Source of the DNA: Paraburkholderia podalyriae
GTDB lineage: Bacteria > Pseudomonadota > Gammaproteobacteria > Burkholderiales > Burkholderiaceae
Direction of reading: 5' to 3'
Length of the DNA: 64,000 nucleotides
NCBI RefSeq assembly: GCF_014397785.1
Contig: NZ_VZQQ01000011.1
Span: forward strand, 1-64,000
The stretch's first letter is position 1; every line of letters begins with the position of its first letter. Below, in pieces: positions 1 to 8,443 of the stretch. The notes beneath the pieces were generated by a model that saw only the letters and a program-made list of their open reading frames with translations, made no database searches and was not told where the DNA came from. Position numbers and translations under genes: made by a program.

Positions 1-314
1 CGCACCGCGCATCAAGCGCCCACACTTATCGGCTGTTAGTTTTTAAAGATCGTTCCGCCCAACCCGCAGCACCTGCACCACAACCACCGGCACCGCTTCG
101 TTTGCGTCGCTGCATCTGCAGCAGAGAAGCGAGATTATGGAGAACTTCCTTCGGATCGTCAACAGGTTTTTATCACTCGCCTGACCTGCCCACGCCGCTG
201 AAACCCCCGCCATCCAAGGCTTCCCGCTTCTCCGTGCCCCGGCGTCCGGAGCACGAAAGAGCGGAATTCTAGTCGCCGCAGTTCGAACATGCAAGCGAAA
301 TCCAAGGGTTTTCC
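1..314. other. Non-coding left edge
   Basis: No reading frame here looks like a real gene. The only frame of any length (43-294, minus) is Arg/Ser-rich with no recognisable motif and no good ribosome binding site. The stretch lies downstream of the AI-2E-type permease gene. I see no tRNA, rRNA or clear terminator in it. Confidence 0.5.
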
Positions 315-1430
315 TTAGGGCGCCTTTCCGATGCGACCCGGATCGTCTATCACCGGCGTTTTCGCCTCCGGCGACAGAGTCTGCGCGGCGGACGCGCCGA
401 TAGTCCAGTCATGCAACACGGTATAAGCGACCGCCAGCAACGTAGGGCCGATGAAAACACCAAGGAAACCAAACGCTAGCGCGCCGCCCAGAATACCGAG
501 CATCACCAGAATCAACGGCATGTCGCTGTTCTTGCCGATCAGGATCGGCTTGATGACGTTGTCGGCCATGCCAACTACCAGCACGCCCCATATGACCAGA
601 AAAATCGCCCATCCGGTCGAGCCACCCTGATACAGCCAGATCGCCGCGGGCAACCAGACAATGACCGGACCGCCCGGTACCACCGACAGAAAAAACGTAG
701 CGAGCCCGAGCAATGCCGGCGCCGGTACGCCCGCCATCCAGCAGCCGAATCCCGCGAGAACCGCCTGCACAAGGGCCGTACCAAGAATCCCGTAGACCAC
801 GCCCTTCACCGTGCTGCCCGCCAGCGCCAGCAGATACTCGGCGCGCTCACCGGCGACTCGACGCATGCCTGCGTTCAGCCATGCGGCCGCCCCTTCGCCA
901 CCGGTATAAAAGAAGAACGCGAGCACGATGCTCAACGCCAGTAGCCCCAGTCCATGCGTCACCGCAAGCGCCGCCGCCAGAATCCACTTGCCGGCCGGCG
1001 CGGCGAGAGTGCGCACTTGCGCGATCAACTCGGAATTGCTGCTGGTCACGCGCTCCCAAAAGGCCTCGATGCTCGAACCAACCAGCGGGATCCGCTGCAC
1101 CCACGGCGGCAGATCGGGCAACCCCGAGTCGAAAAGTCTTTGCACCAGCGCCACGATATCGTGAACATGCGCGCCGAACGCGAAACCCGCATAGACGAAT
1201 GGCCCGAGCACCACGACCAGAATGATCAGCACGATCAAGGTTGCGGCCAGCTTGCGCCGCCCGCCAACCACGCGGGTGAGTCGCCGGTAGAGTCCCCAGG
1301 AACTGTAGCTGAGGATGGCCCCCCACAACAGCGCGGTCGTGAAAGGCGCCAGTACCAGCAACGACCCGCCCACCAGCACAATCAACGCGAATACCGCGGC
1401 AAGTCGTTCGATCAGTTGGTCCGATTTCAC
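315..1430 (-). CDS. AI-2E family transporter (PerM-type permease)
   Basis: A 371-residue inner-membrane protein of the AI-2E/PerM (UPF0118) family. Members are exporters or permeases with varied or unknown cargo, so the substrate is not predictable. Long hydrophobic helices fill the N-terminal third and the C-terminal half. The conserved C-terminal block with GMADNVIKPILIGK and a following GPTLLAVAY is present, which is the family hallmark. The reading frame is open further upstream to 1853, but I chose the GTG at 1430 because AGGAG lies 7 bases before it and the upstream translation is Arg/Ser-rich noise. It stands alone, divergent from the DUF2863 gene. Confidence 0.88.
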   Translation of the reverse strand: MKSDQLIERLAAVFALIVLVGGSLLVLAPFTTALLWGAILSYSSWGLYRRLTRVVGGRRKLAATLIVLIILVVVLGPFVYAGFAFGAHVHDIVALVQRLFDSGLPDLPPWVQRIPLVGSSIEAFWERVTSSNSELIAQVRTLAAPAGKWILAAALAVTHGLGLLALSIVLAFFFYTGGEGAAAWLNAGMRRVAGERAEYLLALAGSTVKGVVYGILGTALVQAVLAGFGCWMAGVPAPALLGLATFFLSVVPGGPVIVWLPAAIWLYQGGSTGWAIFLVIWGVLVVGMADNVIKPILIGKNSDMPLILVMLGILGGALAFGFLGVFIGPTLLAVAYTVLHDWTIGASAAQTLSPEAKTPVIDDPGRIGKAP

Positions 1431-1701
1431 GATGAATCTCCTATTGCGCCAGATCGTGGCAATGAAATGACACACGCCCGCCAGGCGCCCCACTGAACGC
1501 CGCCAGCATAGAAGCGAGTCGGACGTCCGAGGGTGTCTTATACCATCAGGCCAAGGCAAGATGCGTCGCGTGCGACGTGCCGGTGGCAAACACCTTTTCG
1601 AGATGAAAGCGCCCGAATCAGCCGGAGATTGCCGACCAACCGATATAGCTGCCTGGAAAAGACTACAATCTAAGGTTCCGTGCCCCCAATTTCCTGGATT
1701 T

Positions 1702-2916
1702 ATGCGCTCGCGAATCGCCAAACGTCTCCCTCCCGACGCCGACAAGCTCGTCGGTCTCTCGCTCGCGCTTTTCGCGTCGGGCAGCCGTACCGAAGATCGC
1801 TTCTGGGAAGCGAAGCTCGACGCGCTGCTGGCCAAAATCGTGCGCAACGCCAACCAGACTACGCTGGACGCCGCGCTCGACCATCTGCAGCAAAACCATC
1901 CCGATGCCTACGGTGCGCTGGCCGACATGGCGGAAACGCACAGCGAATCGTTCGTGATCGAACACGAAGGCGTGTCTTACGAAGCGCTGCTGATCGCCGC
2001 GCCCGTGCTCGCCTGGACCCGCTACGTGATTCCGTCCGGCCCCCTCAAGTCCGACGCCGCCGACGTCCTGCGCGCGCACCTGCAGGCGCACGTGCTCGCC
2101 GCCAACACGCGCGTGGCAATGGCTCCGTTCCTGTACAGCATCGACCAGTTACCGCGCCATCACGTCGAAACGTGGCGCATCGCCCAGCAACTCGCGCAAG
2201 CCGCGCTCAGCGGCGGCAACGCGAAGCTAAACTTCGGCGAACTGCCGGAGACCTCGCCGATCCTGGCGGACCCGCGCTTTCTGCTAGCAGTAGTCGCCGC
2301 ACCCATCGGCGAAGCGACGTTCCGCTGGCAGGAAGAAGAGCACGGCACTCGCATCGAGCGCGGCCAATGTCTGGAGCAATGGGCCACGCAAGGCGGCGCG
2401 AATCTGTCGGTCGTGCTGCCGGGCTGCGAATTTGAATGCCTGCTGCCGGATGCGTACTACTCCGCCTGCCGCGACGCCGACGAAAGTGTGCGTCCGCACA
2501 CCGTGCGTACCGCCGTGCGTTATCTTTTCGACACAATTGGCGCGGCGCCGCAGGACCTGCGCGCGGTGGTCGCCGGCTTCGGCGAACGGCGCATCGACGA
2601 GTACCGCGTCGGCTTCACGCGCAAGGGCAGCAACGACGTGATCTACGGGGTGGTGTGGCCACTCTACGGCCGCGAAAACGGCGAGCCGGGCATCGACGAG
2701 GAGCCGGAGGAAATCACCGGATCGGACGAGCCGCTCGAGGAAATCGTCGCATTGCTCAAGGAAACCGGCATCACAGATGTGCGCCGCCACGCGGGCCGCT
2801 TCGAGCCGGAATATTGCGACGACTGCGGCGTGCCGCTGTATGCGGACCCGCTCGGCGAAATCGTCCATGCGGAAATGCCCGAGGACGCTGAACCCGCGCA
2901 ACCCCATTTCCATTGA
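1702..2916 (+). CDS. DUF2863 family protein
   Basis: A 404-residue protein that I recognise as the DUF2863 family, which is restricted largely to Burkholderiales and has no known function. It is soluble-looking, with no signal peptide or membrane segment. The start at 1702 (MRSRIAKRLPP) is chosen because the conserved family sequence begins there; the frame is open upstream to 1561 without similarity. Near the C terminus there is a CDDCGVPLY motif, a Cys pair that could bind metal. A strong terminator follows 30 bases after the stop, so it is a single-gene unit. Confidence 0.8.
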   Translation: MRSRIAKRLPPDADKLVGLSLALFASGSRTEDRFWEAKLDALLAKIVRNANQTTLDAALDHLQQNHPDAYGALADMAETHSESFVIEHEGVSYEALLIAAPVLAWTRYVIPSGPLKSDAADVLRAHLQAHVLAANTRVAMAPFLYSIDQLPRHHVETWRIAQQLAQAALSGGNAKLNFGELPETSPILADPRFLLAVVAAPIGEATFRWQEEEHGTRIERGQCLEQWATQGGANLSVVLPGCEFECLLPDAYYSACRDADESVRPHTVRTAVRYLFDTIGAAPQDLRAVVAGFGERRIDEYRVGFTRKGSNDVIYGVVWPLYGRENGEPGIDEEPEEITGSDEPLEEIVALLKETGITDVRRHAGRFEPEYCDDCGVPLYADPLGEIVHAEMPEDAEPAQPHFH

Positions 2917-2945
2917 TCCCGACGTCGACATCACACCTTATCGCG

Positions 2946-2976
2946 AAAAAGCCCCGTCCATGCGGGGCTTTTTTTG
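2946..2976 (+). terminator. Rho-independent terminator after DUF2863 gene
   Basis: The stem AAGCCCCG pairs with CGGGGCTT around a short loop and is followed by a run of seven T. It sits about 30 bases past the stop codon at 2916. Confidence 0.9.
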
Positions 2977-3129
2977 TCGAATGTCCGCCTTTCTTATGCC
3001 TTTTGGACAGCCGTCAAAACGAAGGGAATTTGTCATCATAGGCACGGCGACGCATCGCCGTGATCGAGTCAGCTTCACGAGTCCCACAGATGCGTCGCGC
3101 CATTTCGCCCGACACATCTGGAGACATGC

Positions 3130-4011
3130 ATGCGCTTCGCGATTCTCAATTCAAACGCAGAACGACGTGATGGACTCAAGGCGCTGCTGCGGCAGATCGA
3201 CCGGCTGGCGCGCTTCACCGAAGCCGACGAATGGCGTCTGCTAGAACGTCCGTTCAAGCGTTATCGGCCTGATCTTGTCGTGATCGACTGGGAGGACTGG
3301 ATGTCGGTTGCGCAGGTTCGCGCGTTGCTCAGCCAGTTCCCCGACCTGCGCATCAGCGTGCTCACCGACGGGACCTTGCCAGCGCTCGTGCGGGCGCTGA
3401 TGGACGAAGGGGTGCTCGGCGTCGTTCCACGCGACACCGATCCCTGTCTGATCGTGCGCGCATTGGAAATGGTGCTGCTCGGCGGTCACTACGTGCCGCC
3501 CGGCGCGCTCGCGATCGATCCGCCGCTGCCGACCGACACCACGATCCGTACATTCGATGAAGAAAGTCCTCCGCCCCGCCGCAACAAACTCTCGAGCGGA
3601 CTGTCACCGCGGCAGGAGCAGATCATGCGCTGCGTGCACATGGGCAGCACCAACAAGATGATCGCGCGCACGCTCGGCATCAGCGAAGGCACGGTCAAGA
3701 TCCACCTGACGAGCATATTCCAGCAACTCGGCGCGCCCAATCGCGCCGCCGCGGTCGCGCTTTACAACGGCTGGCTCACGAATCATTTGCAAGTTCTGCG
3801 CAACAACGGCGAGGACAGCGCGCGGCCTGTGATACGCGGGCAGCCTGGCCCGGTTCCGCTCCGGCGCCGCAACCACGGGCGCTTCCTGTACCCGTTGCCC
3901 GGCGGCGACACCAGTAGCGCGCTGCCGCTCGCTGCGGAGCCCACCAAGTCCTATGGCGAGGCCACACCCGGCGGACCCGCGCGGAAGTCGGTCCGGCCGG
4001 ACTCCGCATGA
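3130..4011 (+). CDS. LuxR-type response regulator with degenerate receiver
   Basis: A 293-residue regulator. Residues 1-125 have the fold pattern of a response-regulator receiver and residues 157-212 form a LuxR/NarL-type helix-turn-helix (LSPRQEQIM ... ISEGTVKIHLTSIFQQLG). The usual phospho-acceptor position is occupied (D53 in VVIDW), but the N-terminal acidic pair is replaced by LNSN (residues 6-9) and the conserved lysine is replaced by VVPRD (98-102). Phosphorylation is therefore doubtful and it may act as a pseudo-receiver. About 80 basic, Pro/Arg-rich residues follow the HTH. No sensor kinase gene is adjacent, so it is an orphan regulator; its targets are unknown. Confidence 0.82.
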   Translation: MRFAILNSNAERRDGLKALLRQIDRLARFTEADEWRLLERPFKRYRPDLVVIDWEDWMSVAQVRALLSQFPDLRISVLTDGTLPALVRALMDEGVLGVVPRDTDPCLIVRALEMVLLGGHYVPPGALAIDPPLPTDTTIRTFDEESPPPRRNKLSSGLSPRQEQIMRCVHMGSTNKMIARTLGISEGTVKIHLTSIFQQLGAPNRAAAVALYNGWLTNHLQVLRNNGEDSARPVIRGQPGPVPLRRRNHGRFLYPLPGGDTSSALPLAAEPTKSYGEATPGGPARKSVRPDSA

Positions 4012-4121
4012 GACGGGTCGCGGCGCGCACGGCTTGGAACATCCGCATGCGCGCAGGTTGACGGTGGGCTGGCATGGAATCCGCTCACACCTTTTGTCGT
4101 CCAACGAGTAATATGAGATTC

Positions 4122-4796
4122 ATGGGTTTCCTCTACACACCGCTTCCGTTCTGGGTCGCTGTCGGTGGCTGGATTGCCACTGCGATGGCGGTCGCGCTCG
4201 CGCTGTGGAAAAACCCTTTCAAAAGACTTCAGGACGGCACGCTCCAGCATGTCTGGCTCGCCATAATCGTTGCGGTGTCGGTGCTGTGGGCGAGCAACGC
4301 CTGGCTCGACGACGGCACCGTGATGCACCTGCTCGGCGCCACGCTTGTCGTCACGCTGTTCGACTGGGGGCTCGCCCTGATCGCGATGGCGGTGGTCACG
4401 GGGCTGGCCGCCGTCGTCTTCGATGCACCCTGGCAGGGCATCGCGCTGACGTTCCTCGTATACGGCGCACTGCCCGTCGCCATCTCGACGTTGCTCCAGC
4501 GCATGTGCACCGCATGGCTGCCGCGCAATCTTTTCATGTTCATCTTCGGCCAGGGCTTCGTTTCGCCCGCCATCGCCGTGTCGTTGACCGCGGCGGCAGC
4601 GCTCGGCATTCATATAGCGGTCTCCGGCGGTTCGATGACTGTGGTGCCCATCGGCTACGCACTCAGCGTGCTGCTGCTCGCCACCGGCGAAGCATGGTTC
4701 ACTGGCATGGCGACCGCGCTGATCGCGGTCTACCGTCCCGCGTGGGTTACCACGTACGATGTGCGGCGTTACCGGCTGGGAGGCCCGCGCACCTGA
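4122..4796 (+). CDS. Energy-coupling factor ABC transporter permease-like protein
   Basis: A 224-residue integral membrane protein with about six hydrophobic segments, resembling the CbiM-like S-component/permease family annotated in Burkholderia as energy-coupling factor transporter permease. No ATPase (CbiO) or T-component (CbiQ) gene is adjacent, so the substrate cannot be assigned; cobalt or nickel is the family guess only. The start could be ATG 4113 (MRFMGF) or 4122 (MGFLYTPLPFW). I prefer 4122 because the family sequence begins MGFLYTPLP; neither has a strong ribosome binding site. Confidence 0.7.
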   Translation: MGFLYTPLPFWVAVGGWIATAMAVALALWKNPFKRLQDGTLQHVWLAIIVAVSVLWASNAWLDDGTVMHLLGATLVVTLFDWGLALIAMAVVTGLAAVVFDAPWQGIALTFLVYGALPVAISTLLQRMCTAWLPRNLFMFIFGQGFVSPAIAVSLTAAAALGIHIAVSGGSMTVVPIGYALSVLLLATGEAWFTGMATALIAVYRPAWVTTYDVRRYRLGGPRT

Positions 4797-4967
4797 GCGC
4801 TTCGGGCTCGCGTGCGGTGCTCCTGTGATAATCGGCGCCTCGTCGTTGGAGGCTCTTCGGGCGGCCCCACGAGGACAAGATGTCAGAATATTTTTAGCGA
4901 CATTGAACTCAACCCTTGCGCGGGGCATCTTATTTGCCTCATCTCCCATTTGCGTCTAAAGAACTAG

Positions 4968-5585
4968 ATGGATCGCACCAATGTACCGCGCCGATTGCTG
5001 CGGGTGATCGGCCGGTTGGCAGCCTGCGCAGCGGGTCTCTCGCTCACCTGCGCGGCTCCCGCATTCGCTGATCAACTCGAACAGCACAACGACCTCGTCA
5101 ACAGATTTATCACCGAAATGCACGCGGATCCGCTCGTCGCGGACTGCGCCGCGCATGGCGACTTTGTCGCGAGCACGTCGACCGCGTTCGACCACGTCGA
5201 ATTTCCGTCCAGTTCGTTCGACAGCGCGCACTCGTCGGTCACGCCGTGGAACGACTCGTTCGACGAAGGCAAGCAGCGCGTCAAGGTGGACAGCATCGTC
5301 ACCGTCGAGGGCGTCGGCGTGCGCCAGAACAGCTCGGCCGAGCCGGCCGAGCTGAAATTCCGCTGCGGCTATGTCGGCTCGCAGATGCTCGCGTTCAGCT
5401 GGAACGATCCAGTGCCGCCGAACCGTGCGCATAGCGAGGGATCCGGCAAGCACAAAGGCGGCAAAGGCAAGCACGCCGTCGGCGGCAAGACGCCGAAGAA
5501 GTCGTCGAAGACAGGCTCGGGTCAATCGTCGCGCGCAACGTCGAGCAAATCGGCAAACAAGACCTCGAAGAAAAAGAGTCAATAA
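4968..5585 (+). CDS. Secreted protein with Lys/Ser-rich tail, BspC-like domain (tentative)
   Basis: A 205-residue exported protein. An N-terminal basic stretch and hydrophobic core end in a likely signal peptidase site around APAFA-DQ (about residue 35). The central 100 residues contain two Cys that could form a disulfide (DCAAHGD and FRCGY). The last 60 residues are a disordered Lys/Ser/Gly-rich tail. The core resembles what is annotated as BspC domain in Burkholderia; this is from memory and not certain. A terminator follows. The function is unknown. Confidence 0.65.
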   Translation: MDRTNVPRRLLRVIGRLAACAAGLSLTCAAPAFADQLEQHNDLVNRFITEMHADPLVADCAAHGDFVASTSTAFDHVEFPSSSFDSAHSSVTPWNDSFDEGKQRVKVDSIVTVEGVGVRQNSSAEPAELKFRCGYVGSQMLAFSWNDPVPPNRAHSEGSGKHKGGKGKHAVGGKTPKKSSKTGSGQSSRATSSKSANKTSKKKSQ

Positions 5586-5633
5586 CATCTGGCGCTGATC
5601 GACTCACGCCGGTCGTCCGATCAGTCGCCGCAA

Positions 5634-5675
5634 TAAAAAAGAGGCACGCACTTTTTCAGTGCGCGCCTCTTTTTT
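5634..5675. terminator. Bidirectional terminator between convergent genes
   Basis: The stem GAGGCACGCAC pairs with GTGCGCGCCTC (one mismatch). It is flanked by an A-run on the left and a T-run on the right, so it can serve the secreted-protein gene from the left and the M14 peptidase gene from the right. Confidence 0.85.
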
Positions 5676-5695
5676 GCGACCATCCGTCCGCTTCT

Positions 5696-6862
5696 TCAGG
5701 CGAACGTCTCCACGTGATGCAGAATCGCCTGCAACATTGCGGCGCCCAGCGATGCGCTGCGCTCGCCGTTCCAGCCCACCCGCTCGTCGGGCAGATTCGC
5801 GTTGTCCTTGAACGGCATTTCCAACGTCAACGACAGACAGCCGAATTCGTTGCCGATGTACTTCGACGCAAGCTTCAATGCATCCTCGCGATACTTGCTC
5901 GGCGCATAGCCATACTCGTCCTGAAAATCCGGACTTGCGTGCTTGAACGCCTCGATGAACGCCTTCTGCTCGCGCCCCTGCCGCTCGGTGAAGCCCGGCA
6001 GCATTTCGGAACCCGCGACGAATACGTACGGCAGCGCCTCGTCGCCATGAACGTCGAAGAACAGGTCGCAACCCGTCGCATGAATCGCGTCACGCACCGC
6101 CAGCACCTCGGGACTGCGCGCGGCATCCGGCTCCATCCATTCGCGATTCAGGTTCGCGCCGGCCGCATTGGTGCGCAGATTGCCGCGCACGCTGCCGTCC
6201 GGATTCATGTTCGGCACGATGTGGAACACCGCGTGATCGTAAAGCTTGCGCGCGACCGGATCGCCCGCCCAATCGCCCCAACCCACCAGGCGCTTCACGA
6301 ACCCTTCGATAAACCATTCAGCCATCGTCTCGCCCGGATGCTGGCGGGCGATCAGCCAGATGTTCTGTTTCGGCGTGGCGCTGACGGCATCGTCCGCCGG
6401 CGGCGTGCCGAGCGTGAGCAGCGAGATCGGTCGTCCTTCGACGGTCTTGCCGAGCTCGGTCAGCGACGCGTGCGGCATCTGCTGCACGGCGCCGAGAAAC
6501 TCGGCATGGCGTTCCTCGCTATACGGTTCGAAGTATGCGTAATAGATGCTGTCGAAATCAGGCGTGTGGTCGATCGTCAGTACGCGGCCGTCGTACGAGG
6601 TCGGCACGCGGAACCAGTTCACGCGGTCATAACTCGCGACTGCCCGATAATCGTGCCAGCCCTCCGCGAACGCGCACGCGGCGGCATTCTCGAAGCTCAT
6701 CACGCAGCGCTCGCCCGCCGCGCCCGACAGACGGAAATAGAACCACTGCGCGAACTCGGCGTGGCTGTCGGACCGCACGCGCAGGCGAATATCGCCGGCG
6801 TCCTCGCAGGACAGCACATCAATCGCGCCTGCGTCGAAATTGCTCGTAATCGATAACGTCAT
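5696..6862 (-). CDS. M14 family carboxypeptidase (cytosolic carboxypeptidase-like)
   Basis: A 388-residue zinc peptidase of the M14 family, in the cytosolic-carboxypeptidase (CCP/AGBL-like) branch. Zinc ligands are visible as HPGET (H175, E178) and H272 in FFDVHGD; the catalytic Glu is E348 in LTLEMPF. The N-terminal 120 residues form the beta-sandwich domain typical of CCPs. There is no signal peptide, so it should act in the cytoplasm. The family removes C-terminal residues, often glutamate, from proteins; the bacterial substrate is unknown. It stands alone, 51 bases downstream of yaaA. Confidence 0.87.
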   Translation of the reverse strand: MTLSITSNFDAGAIDVLSCEDAGDIRLRVRSDSHAEFAQWFYFRLSGAAGERCVMSFENAAACAFAEGWHDYRAVASYDRVNWFRVPTSYDGRVLTIDHTPDFDSIYYAYFEPYSEERHAEFLGAVQQMPHASLTELGKTVEGRPISLLTLGTPPADDAVSATPKQNIWLIARQHPGETMAEWFIEGFVKRLVGWGDWAGDPVARKLYDHAVFHIVPNMNPDGSVRGNLRTNAAGANLNREWMEPDAARSPEVLAVRDAIHATGCDLFFDVHGDEALPYVFVAGSEMLPGFTERQGREQKAFIEAFKHASPDFQDEYGYAPSKYREDALKLASKYIGNEFGCLSLTLEMPFKDNANLPDERVGWNGERSASLGAAMLQAILHHVETFA

Positions 6863-6913
6863 GAAAGTCTTCCCTGCCTGAATTCACGCTGCCGGTTCAG
6901 CGCAGCGGCACGC

Positions 6914-7696
6914 TTATTCCGCAACGCGGCGGCGAAATACGAAAGTGGAGTCGTTCGAGGCTTCGGCGCTGAACGCATAGCCTTCGGTGTCGAAGGCCCT
7001 CAACTGCTCGGGACGATCGAGGCGGTTTTCCACCGCGAAACGCGCCATCAAGCCTCGCGCCCGTTTTGCATGGAAGCTGATGATCTTGTAGCGGCCACCC
7101 TTCCAGTCTTCGAACACCGGCGTGACGACCGGCGCGTCGAGCAGCTTCGGCTTGACCGACTTGAAGTACTCGCCCGACGCGCAATTGACCAGCACGCGCG
7201 AGGCTGCCGCATTCTTCTTCAACTGCGCGTTCAATGCGTGCGTGATCCGCTCGCCCCAGAACGCGTACAGATCCTTGCCGCGCGGGTTGGCCAGGCGCGT
7301 GCCCATTTCGAGCCGGTACGGTTGCAGCAGGTCGAGCGGACGCAACAGGCCATAGAGGCCCGACAGCACTCGAACGTGATTCTGCGCATAGTCGAGATCG
7401 GCCGACGACAACGTCTTCGCATCGAAACCTTCGTACACGTCGCCGTTGAAAGCGAGCACCGCCTGCTTGGCGTTGTGCGCGCCGAATTGCTGTGACCAGT
7501 CCGCGTAACGCTGAAAATTGAGGTGCGCGAGCTGATCGGAAATGCTCATCAGCGAAGCAATCTGTTGTGGCGATAAACGGCGCAGGCCGCTGATCAACTC
7601 GGCGGCGTCATCGACGAAATCGGGGATCGTGTGCTTTTTGACGTGCGGCGGGGTGTCGTAGTCGAGCGATTTCGCCGGCGACAGAACGATTATCAT
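6914..7696 (-). CDS. yaaA: Peroxide stress protein YaaA (DUF328/UPF0246)
   Basis: A 260-residue cytoplasmic protein starting [17 protein letters not shown], the hallmark N terminus of the YaaA family. E. coli YaaA lowers intracellular free iron during peroxide stress and binds DNA. The full length (about 257 residues is usual) and the conserved blocks [19 protein letters not shown] and [12 protein letters not shown] are present. It is transcribed divergently from the PIN-domain gene with a 57-base gap. Confidence 0.93.
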   Translation of the reverse strand: MIIVLSPAKSLDYDTPPHVKKHTIPDFVDDAAELISGLRRLSPQQIASLMSISDQLAHLNFQRYADWSQQFGAHNAKQAVLAFNGDVYEGFDAKTLSSADLDYAQNHVRVLSGLYGLLRPLDLLQPYRLEMGTRLANPRGKDLYAFWGERITHALNAQLKKNAAASRVLVNCASGEYFKSVKPKLLDAPVVTPVFEDWKGGRYKIISFHAKRARGLMARFAVENRLDRPEQLRAFDTEGYAFSAEASNDSTFVFRRRVAE

Positions 7697-7753
7697 AGAG
7701 GCTTGCAGGCACGCCGTGCCTGACGGTCAAAGACGAAAGCCCGATTGTAACGA

Positions 7754-8260
7754 ATGCCAGGTTCCCTCGCCTCAAGCGGCGCGTTGCGCGTCGTACTCGA
7801 TTCCAATGTGTGGATCGATATTCTCGTATTCGACGACCCGCACACGCGGCCGATCGCCGCCGCGCTCGAGAGCGGCGCGCTCGCCGCGCTGATCGACGCG
7901 CGCTGCCTCGCCGAACTCAGCTACGTGCTCGACTATCCGCAGTTTGCGCATCGCAACGTCGACAAAGCCGCTGCGCTCGCGATCGTCGCGCAGCTCGCGC
8001 AACGGGTCGAGCCGCCCGGGCCGACCGAGTCCGCCGGCGACTCCCGGCCGCTGCCCCAATGCAAGGATCGCGACGACCAGAAGTTTCTCGAACTCGCGCA
8101 TGCAGCGAAGGCCGACTGGCTCGTGTCGAAAGACCGCGCGGTCCTGAAGCTCGCCAAGCGGATCGCGCGCGATTTCGGCTTCCAGATCGCGCAACCGGCC
8201 CCGTTCGTCGCGGCGGTCGGCATCGCGCAGAATGCCGGCGGCGAGCCCGTCACCGCGTGA
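7754..8260 (+). CDS. PIN-domain protein (putative toxin component, COG1569 type)
   Basis: A 168-residue protein with a PIN nuclease fold. The acidic residues expected for metal binding are visible: D16 in VVLDSNVWID, E54 in LAELSYVL, D107/D108 in KDRDDQKF and D127 in LVSKDRAVL. The family cleaves RNA, and many members are toxins of type II systems. No antitoxin-sized gene is adjacent: the upstream neighbour is divergent yaaA and the next gene downstream is an aminotransferase 180 bases away. It may be a stand-alone nuclease. Confidence 0.8.
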   Translation: MPGSLASSGALRVVLDSNVWIDILVFDDPHTRPIAAALESGALAALIDARCLAELSYVLDYPQFAHRNVDKAAALAIVAQLAQRVEPPGPTESAGDSRPLPQCKDRDDQKFLELAHAAKADWLVSKDRAVLKLAKRIARDFGFQIAQPAPFVAAVGIAQNAGGEPVTA

Positions 8261-8443
8261 ATCCGCTCACCCGCACTTCACGTCGAGCCGAGCGCAATTT
8301 GACGGCTCATCGCGAGCCGGCCGGACCGTCAACGTGAAACCCGCGGCGCGCACAGCGTGTTGGGATTCCCTACAATCAGTCTTCGCCCTTCGCAACGACA
8401 GTTCGAGAACCGGCCCACCTATCGCCCTGCTACCCACGACGCC

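Noticed and set aside
3951..4949. 332-residue minus-strand frame opposite the ECF permease gene
   Set aside because: The plus-strand gene has a clear hydrophobic permease pattern; the antisense frame is charged noise.
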